64,000 nt of DNA from Gemmatimonadota bacterium (GCA_009841265.1 VXMB01000009.1:1598216-1662215); one strand, 5' to 3'; shown: positions 34,454-44,264, counted from the stretch's first letter. Notes: generated from the letters alone by a model not told the origin. Translations and numbers: made by a program.

Positions 34454-36811
34454 TCACTGCTGAACGTTCTGGATCACTTCGGCCGGTTTCATGCCGGCGG
34501 TCTTGAGCGTTTCGCGGGTAACCATAGCACAGGTCAGAACGTATATGACGAGCACGGGCAGGGCAACCAGTAACGGAGAAACATCCGCCCTGTACGCGTA
34601 TTGAGCGATCCACTGGCCGTATACCCAGTAGACGGCGGGTAGCGCGATGACCAGGGAAAGTACGACGGAACGGGAAATGGCGGTGACGTTCATCCGGACG
34701 ATGTCACCCGCGGAGGCGCCGTGGATCTTGCGAATGGCGACATCCCGGATCCGGTTGAGCGTGAAGAACACCCCGTAGTTGTAGATACCTGCAATGGCAA
34801 GCGCGAAGGCGACTAGCGCCAGCAGAAGGAGCGTGTCCAGGATCTGCCGGTCGCTGCTGTATTGTTCTTCCAGCCTGGCATCCAGGAAGAAGTATTCGAA
34901 CCTGCTGTTGGGCAGCAGTTCACGGAACGTACGCGACAGGAAGTCCAGGGTCTCGTCCTGGTTCGTCGGCTGGATATCCACGATCAGGTGGGTCAAGCCC
35001 TCATTGGAAAAAGCCAACATCAAGGGCTCGATGGCATGATGGGCCGACCAGACGTGGAAATCGGATACGACGCCCACGACGCGCACCCTTCCCACGATGT
35101 CCTGCACCGTCCCAACGTCGTCTTCGTCCAGTCCGAGCACGTTGAAAGCGGTTTCGTTCAACATGACCACGTTACGCAGCTCGTTTTCTTCAAAGTCTCT
35201 ACCGTGAAGCAATGGGATCTTGAGTGTCTCCAGGAAGCCGCGTCCTACCGACAGCATCCCGATCGTAGTCTGGGTTTCGGTTCCCCTGATCTCCTGCATG
35301 ACCTGCATGATCGGGAAGAACCCCGGGTGACCTCTGGAGAAGCCGACGCGGACCACGTGGGAATTCCTTTCGAAACCTTCGGCAAGCCGCTGTTGCAATC
35401 CAGCCGCCGCGGCAACTGGAATAACGATCTTGTTCTCCTTCTCATACCCCATTGGCTTATCCGTCAGGAAGGAAACCTGGTTGTAGACCAGGCCGGTCAA
35501 CAGCAGCAAGGCGACGGATATGGCGAGCTGGAAGAACAGCAGTCCCTTCCTCAGCGTGTTGGCCGTCCAGTTGGTGCCTACCCGGTTCGCCATCATGTCC
35601 ACCGGGTTGATCCGGTAAAACACGAAGGCTGGACATACACCCGCTACCAGCCCGATGACGAGGAAGGCAAGCCCGAGTAACCCGACGTATACCACCCCGA
35701 TTTCGGATCGGGAAAGATGCTCGAGGAGCGTAATCCCGCTCGCCCGCAACATCAGCACCCCCGCGACCGAGACGGCCACGGCGACCAGGCAGTTCATCAG
35801 CGTCTCGACGACCATCTGGCTGATTACCTGCGTCCTGGCAGCCCCGAAGGACTTGCGCAGGCCCATCTCTTTCACCCGGCGTATCAGATGGGCGATGTTG
35901 ATGTTCACGTAGTTCGCCACCGTCATAAACGAAATGAGCAACAGGTACACGAGGGCGAAGTAGACGTAGTTTATATCTCCCTTCATCGGCGCCCAGTATG
36001 GCGAAAAGTAGATCTCGGACAGGGCTTCGAGGGAGAATGTCTGGGAATATCTGTCAGGGACAAAGGTGTCAGGGAATGCTTCCAGCTTCTCGAGGAAACC
36101 GCGCAGGGTATCTTCCCCGTCGTCGACCAGCAAGACATAGGTAAGGAACTGTTGCATCCCCCAGCCGAGATCGGATTCCCGGCCGACCAGCATATCGGGT
36201 AACGTGGCAAAGGAAATGAAGATGTCCGGCCGCAGGTGGGAATTGCGGGGAACGTCATCCACGACGCCAATAACTTCCACGGGTCCCGATTCCAGTTCGT
36301 CTGAATGCAGCAGTTTTCCGACTGGATCCTGTGTGCCAAAGAACCGGTTGGCCACGGTGCGGCTGACCAACACCGTGTTCGGCCGGTTGAACTCAGCGAT
36401 CGTCGACGGCGGAATCGTACCAAAGGAGAACACATCGAAAACGTCGGGGTCCGCAAAGGCAATATTATATACACCGGATTCGGCATGAACGTCGGCTGAT
36501 GCCCTGAATGACCTGGAACGGTAATAGATCCGCGCGGCCGACACCACTTCCGGATAGTTCTCGACGAGCGTCGGGGCAACCCGCCCGGAGTTGTTCGGAC
36601 TCGTTTGTCCGAATTGGGGATTGTACACCAACACGCGGTAGATCCGGTCGCCCTTTTCGTGAAACCCGTCGTAGGACATCTCGAAGAGGACGTAGTTCAG
36701 CCCGAAAATCACCACGATGAAGTTCAGGGTGAATCCGAAGACGTTCGCGGCGAACACGCCTTTGTTTTTCGAAATTTGCCGGATTGCGGATATGATGTAG
36801 TGGTAAATCAT
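34454..36811 (-). CDS. ABC transporter permease (MacB/FtsX-like)
   Basis: A 785-residue inner-membrane protein with MacB-type periplasmic core domains and two FtsX-like modules: MIYHYIISAIRQISKNKG entry, PVGKLL-type and MGLRKSFGAARTQVISQ motifs, and NRIRDVAIRKIHGASAGDIVR near 690. The ATP-binding subunit is not adjacent. A longer start at 36880 (24 codons more) has no ribosome-binding site; the start chosen here gives the conserved family N-terminus but only a weak GGTGG. Such proteins export lipids, peptides or lipoproteins; substrate unknown. Confidence 0.85.
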   Translation of the reverse strand: MIYHYIISAIRQISKNKGVFAANVFGFTLNFIVVIFGLNYVLFEMSYDGFHEKGDRIYRVLVYNPQFGQTSPNNSGRVAPTLVENYPEVVSAARIYYRSRSFRASADVHAESGVYNIAFADPDVFDVFSFGTIPPSTIAEFNRPNTVLVSRTVANRFFGTQDPVGKLLHSDELESGPVEVIGVVDDVPRNSHLRPDIFISFATLPDMLVGRESDLGWGMQQFLTYVLLVDDGEDTLRGFLEKLEAFPDTFVPDRYSQTFSLEALSEIYFSPYWAPMKGDINYVYFALVYLLLISFMTVANYVNINIAHLIRRVKEMGLRKSFGAARTQVISQMVVETLMNCLVAVAVSVAGVLMLRASGITLLEHLSRSEIGVVYVGLLGLAFLVIGLVAGVCPAFVFYRINPVDMMANRVGTNWTANTLRKGLLFFQLAISVALLLLTGLVYNQVSFLTDKPMGYEKENKIVIPVAAAAGLQQRLAEGFERNSHVVRVGFSRGHPGFFPIMQVMQEIRGTETQTTIGMLSVGRGFLETLKIPLLHGRDFEENELRNVVMLNETAFNVLGLDEDDVGTVQDIVGRVRVVGVVSDFHVWSAHHAIEPLMLAFSNEGLTHLIVDIQPTNQDETLDFLSRTFRELLPNSRFEYFFLDARLEEQYSSDRQILDTLLLLALVAFALAIAGIYNYGVFFTLNRIRDVAIRKIHGASAGDIVRMNVTAISRSVVLSLVIALPAVYWVYGQWIAQYAYRADVSPLLVALPVLVIYVLTCAMVTRETLKTAGMKPAEVIQNVQQ

Positions 36812-37003
36812 GGGGCCACCGCTGCGTATCTCGGTCAAATCCGACTGATCGGCTGAGCCGTGTTGACCGGAAGCAGACATAGAGGTGTTTGGGAAAAGAG
36901 AGATAGAACTGTGCAGATTCTAAGGTATGTAACGTTATTCGGCGATTCAAATAGTTTTGGGGCACCGATGACCGGGTTGCCCAGGTAGATTGTGGATTAT
37001 CCT

Positions 37004-37034
37004 TTGACACTCCGGCGGTTTCCATCCATATAGA
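37004..37034 (+). promoter_or_regulatory. Candidate promoter of the EamA gene
   Basis: TTGACA (37004-37009), then TATAGA at 37029-37034 (19-bp spacer) or CATATA at 17 bp. The ATG at 37043 is too close for a ribosome-binding site. Confidence 0.5.
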
Positions 37035-37042
37035 ACCCGTCC

Positions 37043-37909
37043 ATGCCCACTGACCTCTTCGTCTTCGTCCTGCTGTCCGCCGTCCTGCACGCCACGTGGA
37101 ATTTCGTCGCCCGGCGCAGCTCTGGAAATCTGACCGTCTTCTGGTGGTCCCTCTGGATCAGCTGCCTGTTCCTTCTGCCCTTCGTGGCGATCGTGGCCTC
37201 CGGTATGGGCCCCGCGGGATTCCTGGCCATGCTGGAAGCCGGATGGTTCTACGTGCTCGCCACCGGCGTCATCCATACGTTCTACTTCCTGTTCCTGGCC
37301 CGAGCCTACGAACACGGAGAGATCTCCCTGGTCTACCCCATCGCCCGGGGATCGGGCATCGGGCTTACGGGATTCCTCGGATGGCTGCTGCTGGGCGAAG
37401 AACTGACGCCGATGGGGGTGGCCGGCATCGGCCTGATCTGCTTCGGCATTCTGCTGATGGGCGTATCGGTCTTCCGGCACACGAGGGCCGTCAACCGTGG
37501 ATTCGCATCCGCCCTGGTGGTGGGCGCCACGATCGTGAGCTACTCCCTCGTCGACAAGGTGGGCGTGAGTATCGTCCATCCCGTCGTATACATCTTCGGC
37601 ATGTTTTTTTTGAGCGCCCTGTTCGCCACGCCCTTCGTCGCGGTCCGTCACCTGGGGATCCGGTGGCGCGGATTCGCGGAGACCTGGAAGCCCGCGGCGC
37701 TGATCGGCGTCGGATCCACGGCTGCCTACCTGATGATCCTCTTCGCCATGACCGTGGGCCAGGTGGGCTATATCGTCGCGTTGCGGGAGTTCGCCGTAGT
37801 GCTCGGCGCGGTGCTGGGATTCGTCTTTCTCAAGGAGCGCGTCACCCCGATGAAGGTGGGTTCGGTGCTGATGATCGTCGCCGGTCTCGTCTTCATTAAA
37901 TTCGGTTGA
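37043..37909 (+). CDS. EamA/DMT family transporter
   Basis: A 288-residue membrane protein with ten hydrophobic helices in two EamA repeats (ISLVYPIARGSG and YIVALREFAVVLGAVLGFVFLKERV). Export of a metabolite, possibly an amino acid, is the common role. No Shine-Dalgarno sequence precedes the ATG and a promoter lies 9 bp upstream, so it may be translated as leaderless mRNA. Confidence 0.9.
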   Translation: MPTDLFVFVLLSAVLHATWNFVARRSSGNLTVFWWSLWISCLFLLPFVAIVASGMGPAGFLAMLEAGWFYVLATGVIHTFYFLFLARAYEHGEISLVYPIARGSGIGLTGFLGWLLLGEELTPMGVAGIGLICFGILLMGVSVFRHTRAVNRGFASALVVGATIVSYSLVDKVGVSIVHPVVYIFGMFFLSALFATPFVAVRHLGIRWRGFAETWKPAALIGVGSTAAYLMILFAMTVGQVGYIVALREFAVVLGAVLGFVFLKERVTPMKVGSVLMIVAGLVFIKFG

Positions 37910-37940
37910 AGCATGACGCGAAACACCACATTTACGCGCC

Positions 37941-37969
37941 TTGCTTTTGAGGGCAGGAATGACTACATT
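37941..37969 (+). promoter_or_regulatory. Candidate promoter of the PhoX-like gene
   Basis: TTGCTT (37941-37946), 17-bp spacer, TACATT (37964-37969). Start codon about 90 bp downstream. Confidence 0.4.
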
Positions 37970-38062
37970 GCCTAGCGATTCCTATCGAGATCCGATCGTG
38001 ACCCGATCCGTCCTCGCGCTTTGCAGCTGTCGCAGGATGATCAATCAAGGAGAATTGCGAAC

Positions 38063-39475
38063 TTGTCCCGTCTGAACCGACGTTCCTTCATTCGAAACAC
38101 CGCCATATCCGTTGGCGCGTTGACCGTCGGCGCCACGGCGCTGCAGGGCCTGATCGCCCGGCGCGCCCGGGCCATGTCCGACGGGTACGCCCACCTTGTC
38201 GCGCCCCGCGGGGAAGGGGGATATGGACCCCTTTCTCCCGTGCCCTCGCAAAACACGGGGGAGACCCTGCTTGAACTGCCGCAGGGATTCTCCTATACCG
38301 TTTTCGGCAAGAAAGGCGGGCTCATGTCGGACGGCCATCCCACGCCGCCCGCCCACGACGGCATGGCCGCCTTTCCCATAAACGGGATGGTTCGGCTCCT
38401 GAGAAACCACGAGATCAATACGGGCAAACCGGTGGAAGCCATCGGCAACCGGGACGCGGCCTACGATCCCACGGCGCCCGGCGGCGTCACCACGCTGATC
38501 GTCGATCCCGCAACCCGCGAACTGGTCCGCGATTTCGTCAGCGTGGGCGGGACGCTCCACAACTGCGCGGGCGGCCCCACGCCCTGGGGGTCCTGGATCA
38601 CCTGTGAAGAAACCACCATGGGTACGGACCGGTTCTTCAGTGCGCGCTGGCTCCAGTATCTGGGCGGGTACGACAAGGAGCACGGGTACTGCTTCGAAGT
38701 GCCGGCGGACGCCGAGGAGAGCGTGGAGGCCGAGCCTCTGACCGGGATGGGACGGTTCGTCCACGAGGCCATCGCCGTCGATCCGGCCTCCGGTATCGTG
38801 TACGAGACCGAAGACAACAATCCCAGCGGATTTTTCCAGTACATCCCCGATCACCCCGGCGAGCTTGCCCGGGGAGGACGCCTGCGCATGCTTGCCGTCA
38901 AGGATCGGCCCGGATATGACACGCGCGATGGCCAGACCATAGGCAATGCCCTGCCCGTTACCTGGGTGGAGATCGAAGATCCTGATCCCGCGGGGGCAGG
39001 TCTGGACAATCACCTGGTGTACCAGGAGGGGGCCGACAAGGGCGGCGCCGCCTTTGACCGCCTGGAAGGGTGCTGGTACGGCAACGGACGCATCTTCTTC
39101 ACAGCGACTACCGGGGGCGACGAAGGCCTCGGCCAGGTATGGGAATACCTCCCCGATAGTGACGACGAAGGCGTGCTGACGCTCCTGTTCGAATCGCCCG
39201 ACGCCTCGCTCATGGCCGCGCCGGACAACGTCTGCGTGAGTCCCCGCGGCGGCCTGATCGTGTGCGAGGACAACCGGAACGGCATTCAGCACATCCGGGG
39301 CCTGACCAGCGACGGCCGCGTGTTCGACGTGGCCCGGGACGTGGCCGGCATCGCCTACCGGGGCGAATTCGCCGGGGCGACCTTCAGTCCGGACGGCGAG
39401 ACGCTCTTCGTCAACATGCAGCGGCCCGGGCTGACCTACGCCATCTGGGGCCCCTGGCAGAAAGGTGCGGTCTAG
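38063..39475 (+). CDS. PhoX-like phosphatase/esterase (DUF839), Tat-exported
   Basis: A 470-residue exported protein. A TTG start with AAGGAG upstream gives MSRLNRRSFIRN, an immediate twin-Arg motif with hydrophobic core to about residue 35. The DUF839/PhoX beta-propeller signs include LRNHEI, LHNCAGGPTPWGSWITCEE, GRFVHEAIAVDPASGIVYETED and FSPDGETLFVN. PhoX enzymes are Ca/Fe-dependent periplasmic phosphatases. Related DUF839 proteins may lack phosphatase activity, so the substrate is uncertain. A longer TTG start at 38021 is possible but misplaces the Tat motif. Confidence 0.88.
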   Translation: MSRLNRRSFIRNTAISVGALTVGATALQGLIARRARAMSDGYAHLVAPRGEGGYGPLSPVPSQNTGETLLELPQGFSYTVFGKKGGLMSDGHPTPPAHDGMAAFPINGMVRLLRNHEINTGKPVEAIGNRDAAYDPTAPGGVTTLIVDPATRELVRDFVSVGGTLHNCAGGPTPWGSWITCEETTMGTDRFFSARWLQYLGGYDKEHGYCFEVPADAEESVEAEPLTGMGRFVHEAIAVDPASGIVYETEDNNPSGFFQYIPDHPGELARGGRLRMLAVKDRPGYDTRDGQTIGNALPVTWVEIEDPDPAGAGLDNHLVYQEGADKGGAAFDRLEGCWYGNGRIFFTATTGGDEGLGQVWEYLPDSDDEGVLTLLFESPDASLMAAPDNVCVSPRGGLIVCEDNRNGIQHIRGLTSDGRVFDVARDVAGIAYRGEFAGATFSPDGETLFVNMQRPGLTYAIWGPWQKGAV

Positions 39476-39510
39476 GACCGTGGCGACATAGCATCGTCCA
39501 GGGAGTACGA

Positions 39511-40293
39511 TTGTTTTCCAGGGAAATCAACGCATTCAGAGATCGGCTGGCCGGCGGTGAACTGTGTCTCGGTCCCGCCGTGACCTTCACAGATCCGGCC
39601 GTGACCGAGGCTTTGTGCGATTCAGCCGACTTCATCTGGATCGACACCGAGCACACGGCAATGAACCTGGAGACGGTCACGAGGCATCTGATGGCTGCGC
39701 GCGCGGGGGGCACCGCCGCGCTGGTCCGCGTGCCTTCGAGCGCCATAGGGCATGTCAAGCCCATCCTGGACGCCGGCGCGCCCGGGATCGTCGTCCCGCA
39801 GGTCCGTTCCGCCGCCGAGGTGCGAGGCGTGGTCGACGCGTGTCGATACCCGCCCTCGGGAGACCGGGGCTTCGGACCCCATCGCCCGTCGAACTACGGA
39901 CGGGCGTTTGCTGATTTCGACGCCTACGTCGACGACATGAACCGGGACCTCTTCGTCTCGGTCCAGATCGAGCATGTAGAGGCTTACCGTGAACTGGAGG
40001 CCATCGCGGCCATATCCGGCCTGGACAGCCTGGTCATCGGGCCCGTGGATCTGAGCGGTTCCATGGGCACCCTGGGGCGGCTCGAAGACGACGAAATCGT
40101 GACCGCCATGGAGCGGATCATCGACGTGGGGCACGAGGCGGGCCTCTCCATCGGCATGGGCATGGGATCGCAGTACGCCTTCGGCCGTCGCTGGAGCAGC
40201 CGGGGCGTAGACTGGATACAGGTTGACTGCGACTACAGCTACCTGATCAGTGGTTTCGAACGGGTCGCCGCCGGAGTCCGCGGCGACGGTTAA
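39511..40293 (+). CDS. HpcH/HpaI-type aldolase
   Basis: A 260-residue class II aldolase of the 2-dehydro-3-deoxy-sugar-acid/4-hydroxy-2-oxo type. Visible are WIDTEHTAMN, AGAPGIVVPQV, GFGPHRPSNYGRAF, VQIEHVEAY (metal Glu) and IGPVDLSGSMG (metal Asp). It cleaves pyruvate-yielding substrates. TTG start with GGGAG at good spacing. The following dehydrogenase reads on in the same frame 24 codons after the stop. Confidence 0.9.
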   Translation: MFSREINAFRDRLAGGELCLGPAVTFTDPAVTEALCDSADFIWIDTEHTAMNLETVTRHLMAARAGGTAALVRVPSSAIGHVKPILDAGAPGIVVPQVRSAAEVRGVVDACRYPPSGDRGFGPHRPSNYGRAFADFDAYVDDMNRDLFVSVQIEHVEAYRELEAIAAISGLDSLVIGPVDLSGSMGTLGRLEDDEIVTAMERIIDVGHEAGLSIGMGMGSQYAFGRRWSSRGVDWIQVDCDYSYLISGFERVAAGVRGDG

Positions 40294-40410
40294 GCACGCC
40301 TTCAGAAAGGCATCGGACTGGCTACCGATTCCCGCCGCACTTCATCGGAAGATCAACTCTACGTTCTGCGTACGCCGCCCGAACCGCTCGCGGACTTCTG
40401 TACAGCGGCG

Positions 40411-41433
40411 ATGGCCGTGGCGGGACTCTCACGGGTGGACGCCAGGCTGACGGCGGACGTCCTGATCCGCACCGACATGCGCGGGATCTTCACGCACGGC
40501 ACGGTCGCGTTGAGGCGATACGTACAATTGATGCGCGACGGCGGGATCGATGTAACCGCCGTACCGGAAGTCACGAACGACGGTCCCGCCTGGGCGCGGA
40601 TCGACGCCCGCCGGGCCGTGGGCATGGTGGCCTCGCACTATGGCATGACGGTGGCCATGGACAAGGCCGCACGCTGTGGGATCGGCATGGCCACGGTTCG
40701 CCGGAGCAACCATTTCGGCGCGGCATCGGCCTACACGGTCATGGCGGTAGAAAATGCAGACCGACCCTTGATCGGCCTCGCCATGAGCAATACCGACGTG
40801 GTCATGAACATTCCCGGCGGACGCGGCGCGGCCATCGGCAACAATCCCTTCTCCTACGCCGTCCCGGCACGGTCCCAGCCGCCCATCGTGCTGGACATCG
40901 CCATGAGCACGGTGGCGGGGGGCAAGGTGGCCTCGTACCAGGCCCGCGGCGAACCGCTCCCGGAGGGATGGCTCACCGATGCGGAAGGGCTTCCGACAAC
41001 GGATCCCGGCGTATTCACCGTCACCGGCGCCCTGACACCTTTCAGTGCGCACAAGGGCTATGGCCTGGCATTACTGGTGGAATCCCTGGCCGGGGTGCTG
41101 GCCGGCGCGGGGGTCACGACGGACATTCTTTCCTGGTCCAAGGTCTCCGACGACACCTGCGACGAGGGACACACCTTCATGGCCATCGACGTGGGCACCA
41201 TGATGCCGCTCGACGACTACTACGACCGCATCGACGAACTCATCCGCCGCATGCGGGACGCACCGAAAGCGGCCGGAGTGCAACGCACCTACGTGCCCGG
41301 GGAGATGGAACTCGACAGCGAAGCGGTTTCCCGGCGCGAAGGCGTTCCGCTCACGCGCATGGCGGCGGAGAACCTCAAGGGCCTGGCCGAAGATACGGGC
41401 CTTTTGGACAGTCTGCCCTTCGACCTGCCCTGA
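40411..41433 (+). CDS. Ldh2/malate-type NAD(P) dehydrogenase
   Basis: A 340-residue (from the first ATG) member of the malate/L-lactate/ureidoglycolate dehydrogenase family: GIFTHGTVALRRYVQL, VRRSNHFGAASAYTVMA, PGGRGAAIGNNPFSY and FSAHKGYGLALLVESLAG. The conserved N-terminal helix (EPLADFCTAAM) is encoded in frame upstream of this ATG, back to about 40318, with no ATG, GTG or TTG. A CTG at 40318 with AAAGG upstream is a plausible start, giving 371 residues. It reduces 2-oxo acids or related compounds and sits between two aldolases. Confidence 0.88.
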   Translation: MAVAGLSRVDARLTADVLIRTDMRGIFTHGTVALRRYVQLMRDGGIDVTAVPEVTNDGPAWARIDARRAVGMVASHYGMTVAMDKAARCGIGMATVRRSNHFGAASAYTVMAVENADRPLIGLAMSNTDVVMNIPGGRGAAIGNNPFSYAVPARSQPPIVLDIAMSTVAGGKVASYQARGEPLPEGWLTDAEGLPTTDPGVFTVTGALTPFSAHKGYGLALLVESLAGVLAGAGVTTDILSWSKVSDDTCDEGHTFMAIDVGTMMPLDDYYDRIDELIRRMRDAPKAAGVQRTYVPGEMELDSEAVSRREGVPLTRMAAENLKGLAEDTGLLDSLPFDLP

Positions 41434-41512
41434 AGCGCATCGTTCGTTGAAGCTATGAGCGCGGCCGGTCCTCAGGATCGACGTACAGACGACTGGCAGA
41501 GAGGACTACGAA

Positions 41513-42403
41513 ATGCCCACCGTAAACCGTGCCGTCGAGCTGCTCAAGCAGGGCCAACCCATTTACTACGGCGGCGCCGGCGAACTGAGCTATGAAAAGG
41601 GTGTCGAAGCCTCCGGAAGATGGGAGGACTACCTCGTCGTCGAAATGGAGCACGGCCTCTTCGACCTGCCGAGTCTCAAGGCTTTCATGACCGGGCTGGT
41701 GGACGGCGGTCCCGCGCCTACCGGGCACCTGACACCCTGCATCATCGTCACGCTGCCCACGAACGGGACCAGCGAGGCCGTCATGCGGGCGAATGCCTGG
41801 ATGGTCAAGCAGCTCCTGGCACTGGGCGTACACGGACTCCTGCTGTGTCACGCGGAGACGCCGGGCGCCGTGCGGGCCTTCGTGGAAGCCGCCCGATACC
41901 CTTTCCATACCCGGGGCGTGGGCGACGGACTCGAAGTGGGCCAGCGCGGCTCGGGGGGCCAGGGCTTTGCCGCGCGCAACTGGGAACTCTCCGTGCCGGA
42001 TTACGTGAAGCAGGCCGACGTCTGGCCCCTGAACCCGGATGGGGAGCTGATGCTCGGTCTCAAAATCGAGAACCAGCGCGCCCTGGCCAACGTCGACGAA
42101 AGCCTCGCCGTACCCGGCATCGCCTTCGCTGAATGGGGTCCCGGCGACATGGGAATGTCCTTCGGGTACCCGGACCGCCACGATCCGCCCTACCCGACGG
42201 AGATGATCGCCGCGCGGACCGCGGTGCTGAACGCCTGCAAGGCCAACGGCGTCGCCTTCCTGGACGGTGCGACGCCCGAGAACGTGACCGACCGAATCGA
42301 CGAGGGCGTAATGGTCTCGGGCTGCAGCCGGGAGGCCGCCGAAATCGGTAAGCGCCATACCGGGCGCGATTCGGAAGACCCATCGGGCAGCGGAAGCGCA
42401 TGA
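41513..42403 (+). CDS. HpcH/HpaI-like aldolase/lyase family protein
   Basis: A 296-residue protein distantly related to the previous aldolase: VVEMEHGLFDLPSLKAFM, HGLLLCHAETPGAVRAF, LKIENQRALANVDE and EWGPGDMGMSFGYPD carry the corresponding Glu and Asp metal positions. AGAGAGGA precedes the ATG. The stop overlaps the next start (ATGA). Substrate unknown; it may act on a carbohydrate-derived acid. Confidence 0.87.
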   Translation: MPTVNRAVELLKQGQPIYYGGAGELSYEKGVEASGRWEDYLVVEMEHGLFDLPSLKAFMTGLVDGGPAPTGHLTPCIIVTLPTNGTSEAVMRANAWMVKQLLALGVHGLLLCHAETPGAVRAFVEAARYPFHTRGVGDGLEVGQRGSGGQGFAARNWELSVPDYVKQADVWPLNPDGELMLGLKIENQRALANVDESLAVPGIAFAEWGPGDMGMSFGYPDRHDPPYPTEMIAARTAVLNACKANGVAFLDGATPENVTDRIDEGVMVSGCSREAAEIGKRHTGRDSEDPSGSGSA

Positions 42404-43116
42404 CGACCTACACCGTGTACTTCGCCGGCGATCTCTTCGACCATAAGCACCTCGCCGGAAACGAACTCCTGGCCGGGGCCGTCGATCACCGGTCCGCCGG
42501 TCGTTACGCCTGCGTCCTGCCCCAGGACCTCGAACAGGCGTCGGAACGCATGGTCGACATACGGAACCAGGACCTCATGCAGGTCATGGCCTGTGACCTC
42601 GGGCTCTTTAACTTCGACGGGACGGACCTGGACTCGGGCACGGTGGTGGAGTTCATGATGGCCAAGATGCTCGACATCCCATCCGTCCTCCTCCGTTCCG
42701 ATTTCCGGGCGTCGGGCGACCAGGAACGGGAAGGCGATCCCTGGAACCTGATGTGTTCCTTCTATCCCCGGTCGCAAACGGTCCAGTTCAACGCCATGGC
42801 GTGGTACCAGGAAGCGCGCCGGGACGGCGGCCCGGGCGGCGATACGGGGCACGGAGGCACGGAGGAAAGCGGTCCCGGAGACGGTGCACAAGCGGCCGGC
42901 TGGTCCGACCGGCTCTACAACCGGATGGCGGACGCCGTCATCGAAACGCTGGACGCGGTACGGGCCGAACCCTCCGCCTTCGGCGGCGACGAAGCGCGGA
43001 TCAGCGCAGTCTACGCATGGGCGGCGCAGTTTCCGGGCAGCGGGTTCGACACCCTGTGCGGACCCGGATTCGTGGAGAAAACCATAGAGGAAAAGCGTCG
43101 CAAAGGGCTGTTGTAA
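42400..43116 (+). CDS. Nucleoside 2-deoxyribosyltransferase-like protein
   Basis: A 238-residue protein with the family pattern YFAGDLFD at the N-terminus, IRNQDLMQVMACDLGLFNFDGTDLDSGTVVEFMMA with the nucleophile-position Glu near 88, and long loops afterwards (a Gly/Pro-rich tail with GGPGGDTGHGG). The family exchanges bases on deoxynucleosides or hydrolyses N-glycosidic bonds. Translationally coupled to the preceding aldolase. Confidence 0.85.
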   Translation: MTTYTVYFAGDLFDHKHLAGNELLAGAVDHRSAGRYACVLPQDLEQASERMVDIRNQDLMQVMACDLGLFNFDGTDLDSGTVVEFMMAKMLDIPSVLLRSDFRASGDQEREGDPWNLMCSFYPRSQTVQFNAMAWYQEARRDGGPGGDTGHGGTEESGPGDGAQAAGWSDRLYNRMADAVIETLDAVRAEPSAFGGDEARISAVYAWAAQFPGSGFDTLCGPGFVEKTIEEKRRKGLL

Positions 43117-43175
43117 ACCGGGTAACAAGCCGCAGCCAGCCCGGACTGGAATCCAATAAGAAAAGGGAGCGCGAC

Positions 43176-44264
43176 ATGATCGACTATGGCATGTTCCTCA
43201 TGCCGGTGCACGACCCGGCCAAGCCACCGGGACAGTGCTACGACGAAGACATGGAACTGCTGGTGCGATCGGAGGAACTCGGTTTCAGCGAGTTCTGGAT
43301 CGGCGAGCACCACTCGTCGAGCTACGAGAACATCGTCATGCCCGAGATCTTCATCGGCAAGGCCCTGGGGCTTACCAGCCGCATGCGGCTCGGGGCCGCG
43401 CCCGTTTGCCTGCCCTACCACCATCCCGCCCATGTGGCCGGCCGCCTGGCCTTCCTCGATCATCTCTCCCACGGCAGGCTGAACATCTGCTTCGGTCCAG
43501 GCGCGATCCCGACCGACCTGGAGATGTTCGGGATCCGGCCCGAGGACTCGGGCGCCATGGTGGGCGAGGCGATCCAGATGATCATGACCCTCTGGACCAC
43601 CGATCCGCCCTACGACATCAACGGACGGTTCTGGCAGGTGCACGTGGGCCGGGAAGTCCGGGAGGACCTGGGCGTCGGCGTCTACCTCAAACCTCTGCAG
43701 AAACCCCACCCGCCCCTGTCCGTGCCCGTGATCATGCGGGATTCGGCCGGGACCCGCATCGCGGGCCAGAAGGGCTATTCTCCCTTCAGTCACCACATGG
43801 TCGCCGCGAACGTGCTGGCGAACCACTGGGAGACCTACGCCGGCGGCGCGCAATCCGCCGGACAGGAGCCGGACCGGCGCAAGTGGAAGATCTCCCGCAA
43901 CATCTTCGTGGCGGATACGACAAAGGAAGCCCGCGAAATGGCGCGGAACAATTCCCTGGGCAAGTGCCTGGAATACATCATGAAGCTCACGGACCTGGGA
44001 CCGGGACGGGCATTCTGGAAGAGGGACCTGGACATGCCCGACTCCGAATGCACCCTGGACTACATGATGGACGAGCAGGTCATCGCCGGCGATCCCGATG
44101 AGTGCGTGCGGCAGCTGCACCGCATGATGGAGGAGACGGGCGAATTCGGCACATTCATCATGACCGCCCACGACTGGGACGACCGGGAGGCCTGGATCAA
44201 CAGCCTGGAACTGTTCGCGAAAGAAGTCATGCCGCGGTTCAACCGGTCGTTGGGTTACGCCTGA
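43176..44264 (+). CDS. LLM class flavin-dependent oxidoreductase (paralogue A)
   Basis: A 362-residue luciferase-like monooxygenase: MIDYGMFLMPVHDPAKPP, FWIGEHHSSSYENIVMPEIFIG, LPYHHPAHVAGRLAFLDHLSHGR. FMN or F420 dependent; substrate unknown. AAAGGGAG precedes the ATG (a longer frame from 42753 is not used). Closely similar to the next gene, ending with the same VIAGDPDECVRQL / TAHDWDD pattern. Confidence 0.9.
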   Translation: MIDYGMFLMPVHDPAKPPGQCYDEDMELLVRSEELGFSEFWIGEHHSSSYENIVMPEIFIGKALGLTSRMRLGAAPVCLPYHHPAHVAGRLAFLDHLSHGRLNICFGPGAIPTDLEMFGIRPEDSGAMVGEAIQMIMTLWTTDPPYDINGRFWQVHVGREVREDLGVGVYLKPLQKPHPPLSVPVIMRDSAGTRIAGQKGYSPFSHHMVAANVLANHWETYAGGAQSAGQEPDRRKWKISRNIFVADTTKEAREMARNNSLGKCLEYIMKLTDLGPGRAFWKRDLDMPDSECTLDYMMDEQVIAGDPDECVRQLHRMMEETGEFGTFIMTAHDWDDREAWINSLELFAKEVMPRFNRSLGYA

